From Penaeicola halotolerans (lineage in GTDB: Bacteria; Bacteroidota; Bacteroidia; Cytophagales; Cyclobacteriaceae), in assembly GCF_016464625.1 (NCBI RefSeq), contig NZ_JAEAGO010000002.1, positions 186,001 to 250,000 on the forward strand: 64,000 nucleotides of DNA, given 5' to 3'. A model generated the notes under the pieces. That model saw only the letters and a program-made list of their open reading frames with translations, was not told the DNA's origin and ran no database searches. Positions 9,665 through 18,083 of the stretch are shown here, in pieces (position 1 is the first letter of the stretch; each line of letters begins with the position of its first letter). The translations under genes and the position numbers were made by a program.

Positions 9665-10795
9665 TCATTTAAATAATTTATCAATTTCATTTAAAAACAA
9701 TGACTGGTATTTATCATCACCTAAAAGTTTTGAAGCTAAATCAGCAGACTTTTTGTATTCATTTATTGCATTATGATTTATTGATCGAAGCTTATCTTCC
9801 ATAGATTCCACATTAAAATCATTTGAAACAACGCCCAAATTATACTTTCTTACTAAACTCGCCATTTCAGGTGATGGACCGACAGCAATAGCTAACCTTG
9901 CTTGAATAAACTCAAAAAACTTATTCGGTAAAGCATGTAGATAATTAAAGTTAATTGGAGGCAGTAAAAATAACCCTATATCGTATTGACTAATAAAGGG
10001 GATTATCTCGTTAAACTTAACAGCAGGAATCAAACGAACATTCTTAGTCGCATTTGCTAATTTCATAAGCTTTTGAAAATAACCTTCATTTTCATAAACT
10101 AACATCATGTCTAACTCAAACCCGTCACCAAGTTTCTCAGTTAGTTCTATCATAAGCTCTAAATTTCTCTCAGGAATCGCTACTCCATGATGAATCATTC
10201 TAATTACTCCAGACATTTTAAAGTTGGGCTTAATCCTATCATTGAAAGGACTTACGTTTGGATAAACTAAAGATTTTACTCCAAATTGGTTAAAGCATTC
10301 TTTAGCGATTCCATTACATACATTTATCAATAGATCAACTTTACTAAGATATTTGCTATAAATATGTGTATAGATGACACCCCATGTTCTCTTCCATTTT
10401 TTATCTCCATCAAACTCATTCGGATGATACTCATGGGCATTAAAAACAATCTTAAATCTACGATCTTTTATAAAAAAATAAGGTAAAAAAGCCGCTGGAT
10501 GAACAATGACAAGATCAGGTTGCGTGTCATTTAAGAGTTTACGAATTTTTATTTGAGTAGTAAGATACTTTCCTCTAAAAACCCTCCCAAGGGTAAATAC
10601 TCTATATATTTTGCCTAATGTATATTCAAGCTGTGAAAGTTTAATTTGATCAGAATTAATATACCTTACTGATTCATCCGTAGGAGGGGTACTTCCAGTA
10701 ACTATGATTTCATAGTCTCTTTTAAGGGCATTTATCTCTCTAACAACTCTTGGTGCATTATGCACAGGGTTAATTGTAAAAATAAGTATTTTCAT
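9665..10795 (-). CDS. Glycosyltransferase family 4 (paralogue of the gene at 6646)
   Basis: This 376-residue GT-B protein begins ILIFTINPVHNAPRVVRE. VFNAHEYHPNEFDG lies near residue 120, and the C-terminal run FNYLHALPNKFFEFIQARLA then GPSPEMASLV is nearly the same as in the GT4 at 6646-7785. The two surround the amidotransferase, suggesting tandem duplication with insertion or a duplicated GT-amidotransferase pair. Its TGA stop overlaps a possible upstream start of the next gene (ATGA). It probably transfers a sugar to the lipid-linked repeat unit in the cytoplasm. The donor is unknown. Confidence 0.8.
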   Translation of the reverse strand: MKILIFTINPVHNAPRVVREINALKRDYEIIVTGSTPPTDESVRYINSDQIKLSQLEYTLGKIYRVFTLGRVFRGKYLTTQIKIRKLLNDTQPDLVIVHPAAFLPYFFIKDRRFKIVFNAHEYHPNEFDGDKKWKRTWGVIYTHIYSKYLSKVDLLINVCNGIAKECFNQFGVKSLVYPNVSPFNDRIKPNFKMSGVIRMIHHGVAIPERNLELMIELTEKLGDGFELDMMLVYENEGYFQKLMKLANATKNVRLIPAVKFNEIIPFISQYDIGLFLLPPINFNYLHALPNKFFEFIQARLAIAVGPSPEMASLVRKYNLGVVSNDFNVESMEDKLRSINHNAINEYKKSADLASKLLGDDKYQSLFLNEIDKLFK

Positions 10796-10804
10796 GATTT
10801 GATG

Positions 10805-12262
10805 CTACCCCTCTTTTAATTTAACATTTTGCAATAATCTCTTTATCTCGTTTCTATTCATCCAAGCTATTATTGAAAAAGTAAAGCTTACTAATATGAT
10901 CTTCCATAGAATCATCATCCAAAAACTAGTTTCAGGCAGAATAAAAGAAAGTGTAGAAACAGAGATAAATAATAAAATAATGATCCAATTCTTCAAGAAA
11001 TTGTAAGGGATAAAATAGAGTTGTTGTGATTTCCAAAACATGTAAATAGGAATAATTAATTGAGCTATACAAATTGAAATAGCCGCACCTTCTTTACCAA
11101 AGACTGGAATAAATAAAAAATTTAACAATATTAGGACTACCGAAGAAATAATACTAATCAAACCAAGTGGAGCTGTTTTCTTTGCAATTGCTGCTCCAAG
11201 TGACGCAATACTTGAAATGCCTATTAAGAGATAGTTAAAAGTAAGTATGCTAGCTACAATAGCTGCATCATAGTAGTCAGGCGTTGTCAATACGACTAAA
11301 GCCTCATACGAAAAAACTGAAATAAGTGTACAAATAGCACCAATCACTAATACATATAAGAGCAAAGAGGCCGCATATACATCCTTACTGTTAGCTTGAT
11401 TTAAAATAGAAAATGCAAAGGGAGACCAAGCTTGTTGAAATGCAGTGGTTGCTAAACCCGTAACAGCAGCTACACTAATGCCAATTTGGTATAAACCGAC
11501 ATCACTTTTCTCTAAATACTCATTAATAAAAAATACACCTGATAAATTTACTACCCAATAACCTATGCTAGCTGGAACAAAAGGTATTGCATATAATATC
11601 ATCGGTTTAAACAACCTGTATTCAAACAAATTAGGCCACCCAAGCCAATCTCTTAAAAAATAAAAGACCAAAGGAAGTATCATAACTGCTCCTAATAATT
11701 GAGCATAATATACTCCTGCGACCCCCATTTTTAAAACAACAACGAATAGAACGTTAAGCAGAATCAATGATATACTTTGAAAAAGTGAAAGAAACACTGC
11801 CAATTTAGCTTTCCTTTCAAATCTCAGAACATTGATAGCAACGGATGGCCATACTAAAAGAGGAAAAGTTACAGCAAGCAACTTTACCAAGTATGTACCA
11901 TTACTATACTCTTCAAGTAACAAACTAGCCCAAAACTCTGAACTAAAAAAAATGAAAATTGAAACTAAGAGCGAAAAGCCCAAATAAAACCACGTCCAAG
12001 TATTAATGATTTTTTTTCTCTCTGATGTTACTGTAGTGTCATAAAACCATCTAGCTGTTGAATTATCTAATGCAAAAACTAGAATAATTGAAATCAAAAC
12101 ATAGGAGTTTGATAGGATACCTATTACCCCATAATCGTCCGGTGAATAAACTCTAGTATAAATAGGCGTTAAAAATAGACCTATAAATCTTGTTAAAATT
12201 CCTGATATGCCATATATAAAACTATCAGAAATAAGGTTTTTTATACTATTCCCTATAGACAT
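10805..12262 (-). CDS. wzx: Wzx-type repeat-unit flippase
   Basis: This 485-residue integral membrane protein of the polysaccharide transporter (MATE/MOP) superfamily begins SFIYGISGILTRFIGLFLTPIYTRVYSPDDYG, the typical first helix and loop. About twelve to fourteen hydrophobic helices span the sequence. It should flip undecaprenyl-diphosphate-linked repeat units across the inner membrane before Wzy polymerisation. It starts with ATG overlapping the TAA of the upstream transferase by one base. A second flippase is encoded at 45632 in the other locus, so the two loci probably make different polymers. Confidence 0.88.
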   Translation of the reverse strand: MSIGNSIKNLISDSFIYGISGILTRFIGLFLTPIYTRVYSPDDYGVIGILSNSYVLISIILVFALDNSTARWFYDTTVTSERKKIINTWTWFYLGFSLLVSIFIFFSSEFWASLLLEEYSNGTYLVKLLAVTFPLLVWPSVAINVLRFERKAKLAVFLSLFQSISLILLNVLFVVVLKMGVAGVYYAQLLGAVMILPLVFYFLRDWLGWPNLFEYRLFKPMILYAIPFVPASIGYWVVNLSGVFFINEYLEKSDVGLYQIGISVAAVTGLATTAFQQAWSPFAFSILNQANSKDVYAASLLLYVLVIGAICTLISVFSYEALVVLTTPDYYDAAIVASILTFNYLLIGISSIASLGAAIAKKTAPLGLISIISSVVLILLNFLFIPVFGKEGAAISICIAQLIIPIYMFWKSQQLYFIPYNFLKNWIIILLFISVSTLSFILPETSFWMMILWKIILVSFTFSIIAWMNRNEIKRLLQNVKLKEG

Positions 12263-13368
12263 TAATATGTAAGCAACCCTTTATAATAAGTATTGACCGC
12301 ATCTTCATTCAATTTTTCGAAAATAATGCTTCTATTAGCTTCTTTTTCAAATTCAAGAAGATGGGCTTCAAGACTTTGCTTTGATAACTCACTTACATCA
12401 AATACAGTAACACCCCAAGATTTCAATTGCTTAAAAATTGAGTTATTACCATTTAAAAAAACTTTTACACCTAAATAAACAAGTGCCATTATATTCCCAA
12501 AAGCTTGTTGAATTTCAGTATTAAATATGGCAAAGCCAACCTCTTGTAATTTGTTATAATAATCGTGCTTTGGAATAAATTCAGTCAATGGTTCAAATTG
12601 ATCGCCAAAATATTGATAACCGGACTCTAATATTATTTTAATGTAATCAGGACTTCCATATGAGAGAGGTGAAAAAATTACATTTGAAACATTTAATTTT
12701 TTCAATTGCTTAAAAGTATCCAAGTGATTGTTTTCCATTGAACCTGCATGTCCAACCATCAACTTATTGCCTAAGCTAAAATGATTACTTTCTAATATGT
12801 CTTTGTCTACTAATTGATTTATAGCAAGAAAAGCAAACGGTATGTGATTATAATTGAAATTAAAAGTTTTTCTTGCTGCTAAAACATCTCCATCAAAGAA
12901 GCTAGCAATATATTTAATTCGTCTAAATGACTTCTTATAAACAAAAAACCCTCTCTTTTTTATTACTTTTTTAAGGAACTCCTTAAAGTAGTAGATAAAA
13001 GTTTGTTTTTTTATTGAGATGAGCTTTAGTGTTTCTTCTTGATATAAAGGCTCAGAGTAAAAAGGAGAATTGTACAAATCACCACTCCATAATACCCAAA
13101 AAACATTTTTTGGTGAGATTTTATTTTTTTCTAAGAAAAATGCGACAAGTTCATTATGATAATGAATTATAACTCTCTTAAAAGACTGCGCTTCGCTTTT
13201 AGTTAACCCAAGTAAATAATCTTGCTTTAAAACATTGGGGGTTGAATCATATTTTACCTCAGTTGAAAAATATACATACTCACTTATACCTGGCGCAACT
13301 TTTTCGCTTCTTTCTTTTATCCATACAGAATAAGGAGAGTCTGGTAAAAGGATTAGGTTTTCTTTCAC
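12262..13368 (-). CDS. WecF-like 4-acetamido-4-deoxy-fucose (GT56) transferase
   Basis: This 368-residue protein resembles the TDP-Fuc4NAc:lipid II Fuc4NAc transferase family (GT56, WecF of enterobacterial common antigen). FKRVIIHYHNELVAFFL and FWVLWSGDLYN (about residues 68-112) correspond to the family's acceptor and donor region. VGHAGSMENNHLDTF follows near residue 208 and QAFGNIMALVYLGVKVFLN near residue 300. The start is GTG, in a GTGA overlap with the stop of the wecE-like gene. Direct adjacency to a WecE-type transaminase and a sugar formyltransferase supports transfer of a 4-amino-4,6-dideoxygalactose derivative. The family call rests on motif recognition without alignment. Confidence 0.7.
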   Translation of the reverse strand: MKENLILLPDSPYSVWIKERSEKVAPGISEYVYFSTEVKYDSTPNVLKQDYLLGLTKSEAQSFKRVIIHYHNELVAFFLEKNKISPKNVFWVLWSGDLYNSPFYSEPLYQEETLKLISIKKQTFIYYFKEFLKKVIKKRGFFVYKKSFRRIKYIASFFDGDVLAARKTFNFNYNHIPFAFLAINQLVDKDILESNHFSLGNKLMVGHAGSMENNHLDTFKQLKKLNVSNVIFSPLSYGSPDYIKIILESGYQYFGDQFEPLTEFIPKHDYYNKLQEVGFAIFNTEIQQAFGNIMALVYLGVKVFLNGNNSIFKQLKSWGVTVFDVSELSKQSLEAHLLEFEKEANRSIIFEKLNEDAVNTYYKGLLTY

Positions 13369-14504
13369 AGTGTATGCCTTATAATATTGGTTATCCGGAT
13401 TGCATCAGACTCTTTCAATTCATAATACATAGGTAGTCTTAGCAAACAATCTGAATAAATATCTGTGTTAATAAGCCTGCGTTCTCCATGCTTTCCTGAA
13501 AAATATTTACTACTATGCAAACTAATGTAGTGAAAAACAGCTAGTATTCCCTCATCTTTCAATGCTTTGATAATCTGTGATCTTTGATTTAAAGTATCAC
13601 AAACTAAATAAAACATATGCGCATTATTGGTTGCAAAGTCAGGAACTTTTGGCAATCGAATTTTCAAATTTGAGGCATATTCCTTAAGACTTTGATCATA
13701 TGTATTCCACAAGGCCAGCCTTTTCTGTTGTATTTTACTTATGTTTTCTAATTGTGCATAAAGGAAAGCTGAAGTGATCTCAGAAGGCAAAAATGATGAG
13801 CCAATATCAACCCATCCATATTTATCAACCTCTCCTCTAAAAAATGCAGCTCGGTCAGTCCCCTTCTCCCAAATTATCTCAGCTCTTTTAATAAATCGTT
13901 CATCATTTATCGCAAGCATACCTCCTTCTCCAGAAATAATATTTTTTGTTTCATGGAAAGAAAAACATGATAAGTGTCCTATAGTACCCAAGGCTCTCTT
14001 AACGCCATCTTTTCCAGTATAAAAGCTATCGATAGCCTGAGCAGCATCCTCTACAACAAACAAATTATATCTATCAGCAAGCTCCATTATGATATCCATA
14101 TCACAAGCTACACCTGCATAATGAACGGGAACAATTGCCTTAGTTTTTTTGGTAATTAAAGACTCAATAGTGCTTTCATCAATTCCTGGGTGATCAGGCC
14201 TACTGTCTGCAAAAATAATCTTTGCTCCTCTTAAAGCGAAAGCATTTGCAGTTGACACAAAAGTATAGGAAGGTATAATGACTTCGTCTCCTGGCTCAAT
14301 CCCCACGAGCAATGCGGCCATTTCTAACGCATCAGTACAAGAAGTTGTTAATAAGGTCTTTTTGAAACCATATTTAGATTCAAAAAAATCTTGACACTTT
14401 TTGGTGTACTTACCATTCCCAGAAATTTTGCCAAAATGAATAGCATCATTGATATAATCTATTTCATTTCCTGTAAGAAAGGGTTTATTGAAAGGAATTG
14501 TCAT
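13365..14504 (-). CDS. wecE: dTDP-4-amino-4,6-dideoxygalactose transaminase, WecE-like
   Basis: This 379-residue PLP-dependent DegT/DnrJ/EryC1 aminotransferase follows E. coli WecE closely in recalled motifs: MTIPFNKPFLTGNE, SCTDALEMAALL, PGDEVIIPSYTFVSTANAF, VPVHYAGVACDMD, FVVEDAAQ and FSFHETKN. The PLP lysine is K187 in the last of these. The enzyme aminates dTDP-4-keto-6-deoxyglucose to dTDP-Fuc4N, using glutamate. Four-base overlaps (ATGA and GTGA) join it to the formyltransferase upstream and the WecF-like transferase downstream, making a three-gene module. The enzymes supplying its substrate (RmlA and RmlB types) are not in this window. Confidence 0.9.
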   Translation of the reverse strand: MTIPFNKPFLTGNEIDYINDAIHFGKISGNGKYTKKCQDFFESKYGFKKTLLTTSCTDALEMAALLVGIEPGDEVIIPSYTFVSTANAFALRGAKIIFADSRPDHPGIDESTIESLITKKTKAIVPVHYAGVACDMDIIMELADRYNLFVVEDAAQAIDSFYTGKDGVKRALGTIGHLSCFSFHETKNIISGEGGMLAINDERFIKRAEIIWEKGTDRAAFFRGEVDKYGWVDIGSSFLPSEITSAFLYAQLENISKIQQKRLALWNTYDQSLKEYASNLKIRLPKVPDFATNNAHMFYLVCDTLNQRSQIIKALKDEGILAVFHYISLHSSKYFSGKHGERRLINTDIYSDCLLRLPMYYELKESDAIRITNIIRHTL

Positions 14505-15367
14505 ATAAATCTTGTTCTAAATCTTTTCAATGGAAGAATATTCATACCATCCTTATCATATGCCGATACAATTTTAATTAGACCGCTTCCGCATACTACG
14601 ACTGGACAATCATTCTCCATCATTAAGACCTTGCCAGGCACTCTATTTTCTATTACCAAATCTTTTAGGACTTCCACCTCTTCAATTTTTATAGTTTGAC
14701 CGTCTATACTAGATTTAGCACCATTGTAAGGATACCCTACTGCATCAACGAATCTTTTAATACTGTTAGAATCTAAATTCCAATTAATCTTGTAATCCAA
14801 ATCATCAAGCCACAAACTATAGGTAGCTTTATCGTGATCTTGACTATAAAAATTTAGTTTCTTCCCTATTATTTTATCAACAATATCAATAATCAATTCT
14901 GCATAAAGAAAGGATATCTTTTCAATTGCTAGATTAATCTTAATGGGATAATCAATACATATTGATATTTGGTTAATAATTGGCCCTTCGTCAAATTTTT
15001 CAGAAGCTAAAAGTGCTGAGACACCAATTTCAGTCTCTCCATTTTTCAAACAATTTACCAGAGGTGCAAATCCACGGTATTTTGGAAGTAAACTGTCATG
15101 AAATACAATAACTTGAGAGTCAGATTTAATCAACCATCTCCATGATACCGCGATAATATATTCACTTTGGTGGTCTGGAACATTTTCCCTAAAAAAAAAT
15201 TTAATCCCAGAGCTTTTACAAAGCTCTAATATTTCATTGGAGTAATCATTAACAACGTTTTTATCAATACCTATACAAACGTATTCAATATATTTACTGT
15301 ATCCTTTTTGAACAATTTGATTTAAACTAGTAAGCCCTTTAAAGGTCATTAGATATAATACAACCAT
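14501..15367 (-). CDS. Sugar N-formyltransferase (Met-tRNA formyltransferase-like)
   Basis: This 288-residue protein has the formyltransferase fold motif FHDSLLPKYRGFAPLV (about residues 89-104) and a downstream ASEKFDEGP (D126). Its C-terminal part is a short FMT-C-like domain (SIDGQTIKIEEVEV). Known sugar formyltransferases use N10-formyl-THF and an Asn-x-His plus Asp triad. Here His90 and Asp126 are present, but the Asn position (two before His) is Val88. The position just before the wecE-like gene suggests formylation of the 4-amino group of dTDP-Fuc4N, in the place taken by the WecD acetyltransferase in enterobacterial common antigen. Loss of Asn could mean altered chemistry, and an unrelated formyl acceptor is possible. 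Confidence 0.7.
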   Translation of the reverse strand: MVVLYLMTFKGLTSLNQIVQKGYSKYIEYVCIGIDKNVVNDYSNEILELCKSSGIKFFFRENVPDHQSEYIIAVSWRWLIKSDSQVIVFHDSLLPKYRGFAPLVNCLKNGETEIGVSALLASEKFDEGPIINQISICIDYPIKINLAIEKISFLYAELIIDIVDKIIGKKLNFYSQDHDKATYSLWLDDLDYKINWNLDSNSIKRFVDAVGYPYNGAKSSIDGQTIKIEEVEVLKDLVIENRVPGKVLMMENDCPVVVCGSGLIKIVSAYDKDGMNILPLKRFRTRFI

Positions 15368-15406
15368 ATTCTTTTTTTGAAAACATTAAAGTATTATATT
15401 AATTTT

Positions 15407-16375
15407 TTAATTTTCAAATGGATGTTTAACTAACTCTCCTTTGGCCAAAGGGTGATACTCTCCTTGAAGCCCTATGACTTCCATGTGTCTGATATCATGT
15501 ACGATTTGGATAGAATTCATGGCTTCATCTAATCCAAAACCTTTACCGTCTAAGACATGCTGATAGCTATGTGTATGTAGTTCAGTGAAGCCATCACTAA
15601 ACTCTATCTCGTCACCTTCCATCGTAAGAGAACGAAAAGTTCTGCCTCCTTTGGCCTTTACATGATCAGGCAAAGTATCCGCATTGATACTCAAAAACCA
15701 CCTAACCCTAGCACGCTCTAGTTCAAAATATCCCGCTGCACGATCATGGGTATGTATGTGCACTACATTTTTCTTTACTGCACCAAATACCCAGGTCAGC
15801 ATGTCATAAAAATGTACGCCTATATTTGTAGCGATACCTCCGGACTTGGATACATCTCCTTTCCAAGAAGTATAGTACCAATGTCCCCTAGACGTGATGT
15901 AGGCTAAATCTATATCATAAATCTTATCTTTCGGCCCATTTTGGATTTTCTCCTTCAAGGCAATGATCGATGGATGAAGGCGCAGCTGAAGGATATTATA
16001 TACCTTCTTACCATACTCCTTCTCTACTGTTTTAAGGGCTTCTATATTCCATGGATTTAGGACTAAAGGTTTCTCACAAATCACATCAGCACCTACTCTT
16101 AAGCCAAATCTAATGTGAGAGTCATGCAGATAGTTGGGCGAGCAAATGCTTACATAGTCAATTTTTTTTGACGGAATACGCTTCAATTTGTCTACATGTC
16201 TGTCAAAACGCTCAAACTCTGTAAAGAAATCTGCTTCAGGGAAATGACTATCCATCACACCCACACTATCAAACTTATCATAGGCCGCAGTCAAGATATT
16301 TCCTGTATCCTTGATCGCCTTCATGTGCCTTGGTGCGATATAGCCTGCAGCACCTATAAGTGCGAAATTTTTCAT
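15407..16375 (-). CDS. wbpB: UDP-GlcNAcA 3-dehydrogenase, WbpB/WlbA-like
   Basis: This 322-residue Gfo/Idh/MocA-type NAD-dependent oxidoreductase has an N-terminal Rossmann fold (FALIGAAGYIAPRHMKAI), a VSICSPNYLHDSHI strand and the EKP motif (CEKPLVLNP, about residue 98). GGIATNIGVHFYDMLTWVFG (about 178-197) fits the substrate pocket of the WlbA/WbpB family. These enzymes oxidise C3 of UDP-GlcNAcA, the first step towards UDP-GlcNAc3NAcA. The ATGA overlap with the acetyltransferase gene and the adjacent WbpE-type transaminase complete the B-D-E set. WbpA (the UDP-GlcNAc 6-dehydrogenase supplying substrate) is not visible. Composition is less AT-rich than the genes to its left. Confidence 0.87.
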   Translation of the reverse strand: MKNFALIGAAGYIAPRHMKAIKDTGNILTAAYDKFDSVGVMDSHFPEADFFTEFERFDRHVDKLKRIPSKKIDYVSICSPNYLHDSHIRFGLRVGADVICEKPLVLNPWNIEALKTVEKEYGKKVYNILQLRLHPSIIALKEKIQNGPKDKIYDIDLAYITSRGHWYYTSWKGDVSKSGGIATNIGVHFYDMLTWVFGAVKKNVVHIHTHDRAAGYFELERARVRWFLSINADTLPDHVKAKGGRTFRSLTMEGDEIEFSDGFTELHTHSYQHVLDGKGFGLDEAMNSIQIVHDIRHMEVIGLQGEYHPLAKGELVKHPFEN

Positions 16376-16953
16376 AAACTAATTTTTCTTACTTGGTTAT
16401 TTTCTTTGATATACTGTTCTCCACTTTCCTCACAGGTAGCCTTACCTGATTCATCAAAAACAAGCTTTGATCCATACTCACTCATCCAGCCTATTTGCTT
16501 AGCAGGATTTCCTACCATTAAAGCATAAGCGGGAACAGTTTTAGTAATCACCGCACCAGCACCAATGAAGGCATATGCTCCAATATCATGTCCACAGACG
16601 ATCGTAGCATTGGCTCCAATGCTAGCCCCTCTACCCACATGCGTTTTCGCATATTCTGCTTTTCTATTGACAGCACTCCTAGGGTTGATCACATTAGTAA
16701 AAACCATCGATGGCCCTAAAAAAACATCATCTTCACATGTAACTCCAGTGTAAATAGAGACATTGTTCTGCACCTTGACATTATTTCCCAAAACAACTTC
16801 TGGTGAGACCACTACATTTTGACCGATATTACATTGTTTACCGATGCTACAATTAGGCATGATATGTGAAAAATGCCAAATCTTAGTGCCTTCTCCTATT
16901 TCGCAGCCATCATCTATAACAGCTGTTTCGTGCGCAAAATATGTCGGATTCAT
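16372..16953 (-). CDS. wbpD: UDP-2-acetamido-3-amino-glucuronate N-acetyltransferase, WbpD-like
   Basis: This 193-residue left-handed beta-helix acyltransferase shows hexapeptide repeats from about residue 15 (DDGCEIGEGTKIWHFSHI) through CNIGQNVVVSPEVVLG to GAYAFIGAGAVITKTVP. IWHFSHI followed by the long loop VINPRSAVNRK is characteristic of WbpD/WlbB. The enzyme transfers acetyl from acetyl-CoA to the 3-amino group of the UDP-uronic acid. It overlaps both neighbours by four bases (ATGA on each side), so the B-D-E enzymes are translationally coupled and likely made in similar amounts. Confidence 0.9.
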   Translation of the reverse strand: MNPTYFAHETAVIDDGCEIGEGTKIWHFSHIMPNCSIGKQCNIGQNVVVSPEVVLGNNVKVQNNVSIYTGVTCEDDVFLGPSMVFTNVINPRSAVNRKAEYAKTHVGRGASIGANATIVCGHDIGAYAFIGAGAVITKTVPAYALMVGNPAKQIGWMSEYGSKLVFDESGKATCEESGEQYIKENNQVRKISL

Positions 16954-18083
16954 TGGAAGTAGTTTAAAATGGTTTCAATGATATAAGCTTGCTCTTCAGC
17001 TTTCATCTCTGTATGTATGGGGAGCGATATTACCTGCTGACACAAGCGCTCTGCTATTGGAAAATCACCCGCTTGGTAGCCATAAGCCAGATAAGCTTCT
17101 TGTTGGTGCAATGGAATTGGATAGTAGACCATACTCGGAATTCCTTTTTCTGCTAAGTACACCTTAAAAGCATCTCTATCGACATTTTCTAACCTTAAGG
17201 TATATTGATGAAAGACATGTGTAGAAGATCGACTCCTTACAGGTATTAGTAAATTGGAATGATCTTTGAAAGCAGCATCATATTTATCTGCGACTTCATT
17301 TCTAGAGGCACTGTAGCGAGATAAGTGCTTCAATTTTACATTCAAAATTGCTGCTTGAAGAGTATCCAGCCTTGAGTTAACCCCTATACTGGCATGATGA
17401 TATTTGATACGTTGTCCATGATTGGCTATCATCTGAAGCTTTCCTGCCAATTGATCATCATTGGTGAAAATAGCTCCACCATCTCCATAGCATCCTAAGT
17501 TCTTTGAGGGGAAAAAAGAAGTCGTTCCTATATCTCCCATAGTTCCGGCTTGTGCCTTTTTGCCATCACTAAAAGTATATACAGCCCCAATAGCCTGAGC
17601 AGTGTCCTCGATCACTTTTAAATCATGCTTTTTTGCTGTTTTTAAAATAGCCTCCATATTACTGCATTGACCATATAGATGAACAGGCACAATGGCAACA
17701 GTCTTTGGGGAAATCAAGCTCTCAATTTGATCTACCTTCAGCTCAAAAGTGGTTTCCTCCACATCTATAAACTTAGGGATCAAACCTAGTAAAGCAATGA
17801 CCTCAACGGTAGCTACATAAGTAAATGCTGGTACGATAACCTCATCCCCAGGCTTGAAGTCCAGAGCCATCATCGCGATTTGCAATGCATCTGTACCATT
17901 AGCACAAGGAATGACATGTTTAGCCCCTGTATACTGCGCCAATGATAGGGCGAAATTCTTCACTTCAGGCCCATTGATAAAAGAAGTATCATCTATCACA
18001 CTTTGGATAGCAGCATTTACCTCTTCTTTGATCTCTTCGTACTGTGACTTGAGATCTACCATTTGAATGTTTAAATTACTCAA
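16950..18083 (-). CDS. wbpE: UDP-2-acetamido-3-oxo-glucuronate aminotransferase, WbpE-like
   Basis: This 377-residue PLP-dependent DegT-family aminotransferase has CANGTDALQIAMMAL, GDEVIVPAFTYVATVEV, VPVHLYGQ, VIEDTAQAIGA and TTSFFPSKNLGCYGDGG; K194 in the last motif is the PLP lysine. It would aminate the 3-keto sugar made by the WbpB-like enzyme. The start is probably TTG 18083, which keeps the usual NIQMVDLK strand and overlaps the Wzz stop by eight bases; ATG 18062 is the alternative. With WbpD and WbpB it forms the UDP-GlcNAc3NAcA pathway. Confidence 0.9.
   Translation of the reverse strand: MSNLNIQMVDLKSQYEEIKEEVNAAIQSVIDDTSFINGPEVKNFALSLAQYTGAKHVIPCANGTDALQIAMMALDFKPGDEVIVPAFTYVATVEVIALLGLIPKFIDVEETTFELKVDQIESLISPKTVAIVPVHLYGQCSNMEAILKTAKKHDLKVIEDTAQAIGAVYTFSDGKKAQAGTMGDIGTTSFFPSKNLGCYGDGGAIFTNDDQLAGKLQMIANHGQRIKYHHASIGVNSRLDTLQAAILNVKLKHLSRYSASRNEVADKYDAAFKDHSNLLIPVRSRSSTHVFHQYTLRLENVDRDAFKVYLAEKGIPSMVYYPIPLHQQEAYLAYGYQAGDFPIAERLCQQVISLPIHTEMKAEEQAYIIETILNYFQ

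Noticed and set aside
9657-9668. Start of the asparagine synthase at ATG 9668
   Set aside because: It forms a neat ATGA overlap but would place three residues before Met-Cys-Gly-Ile; the class II amidotransferase needs Cys at the mature N-terminus, so ATG 9659 is preferred.
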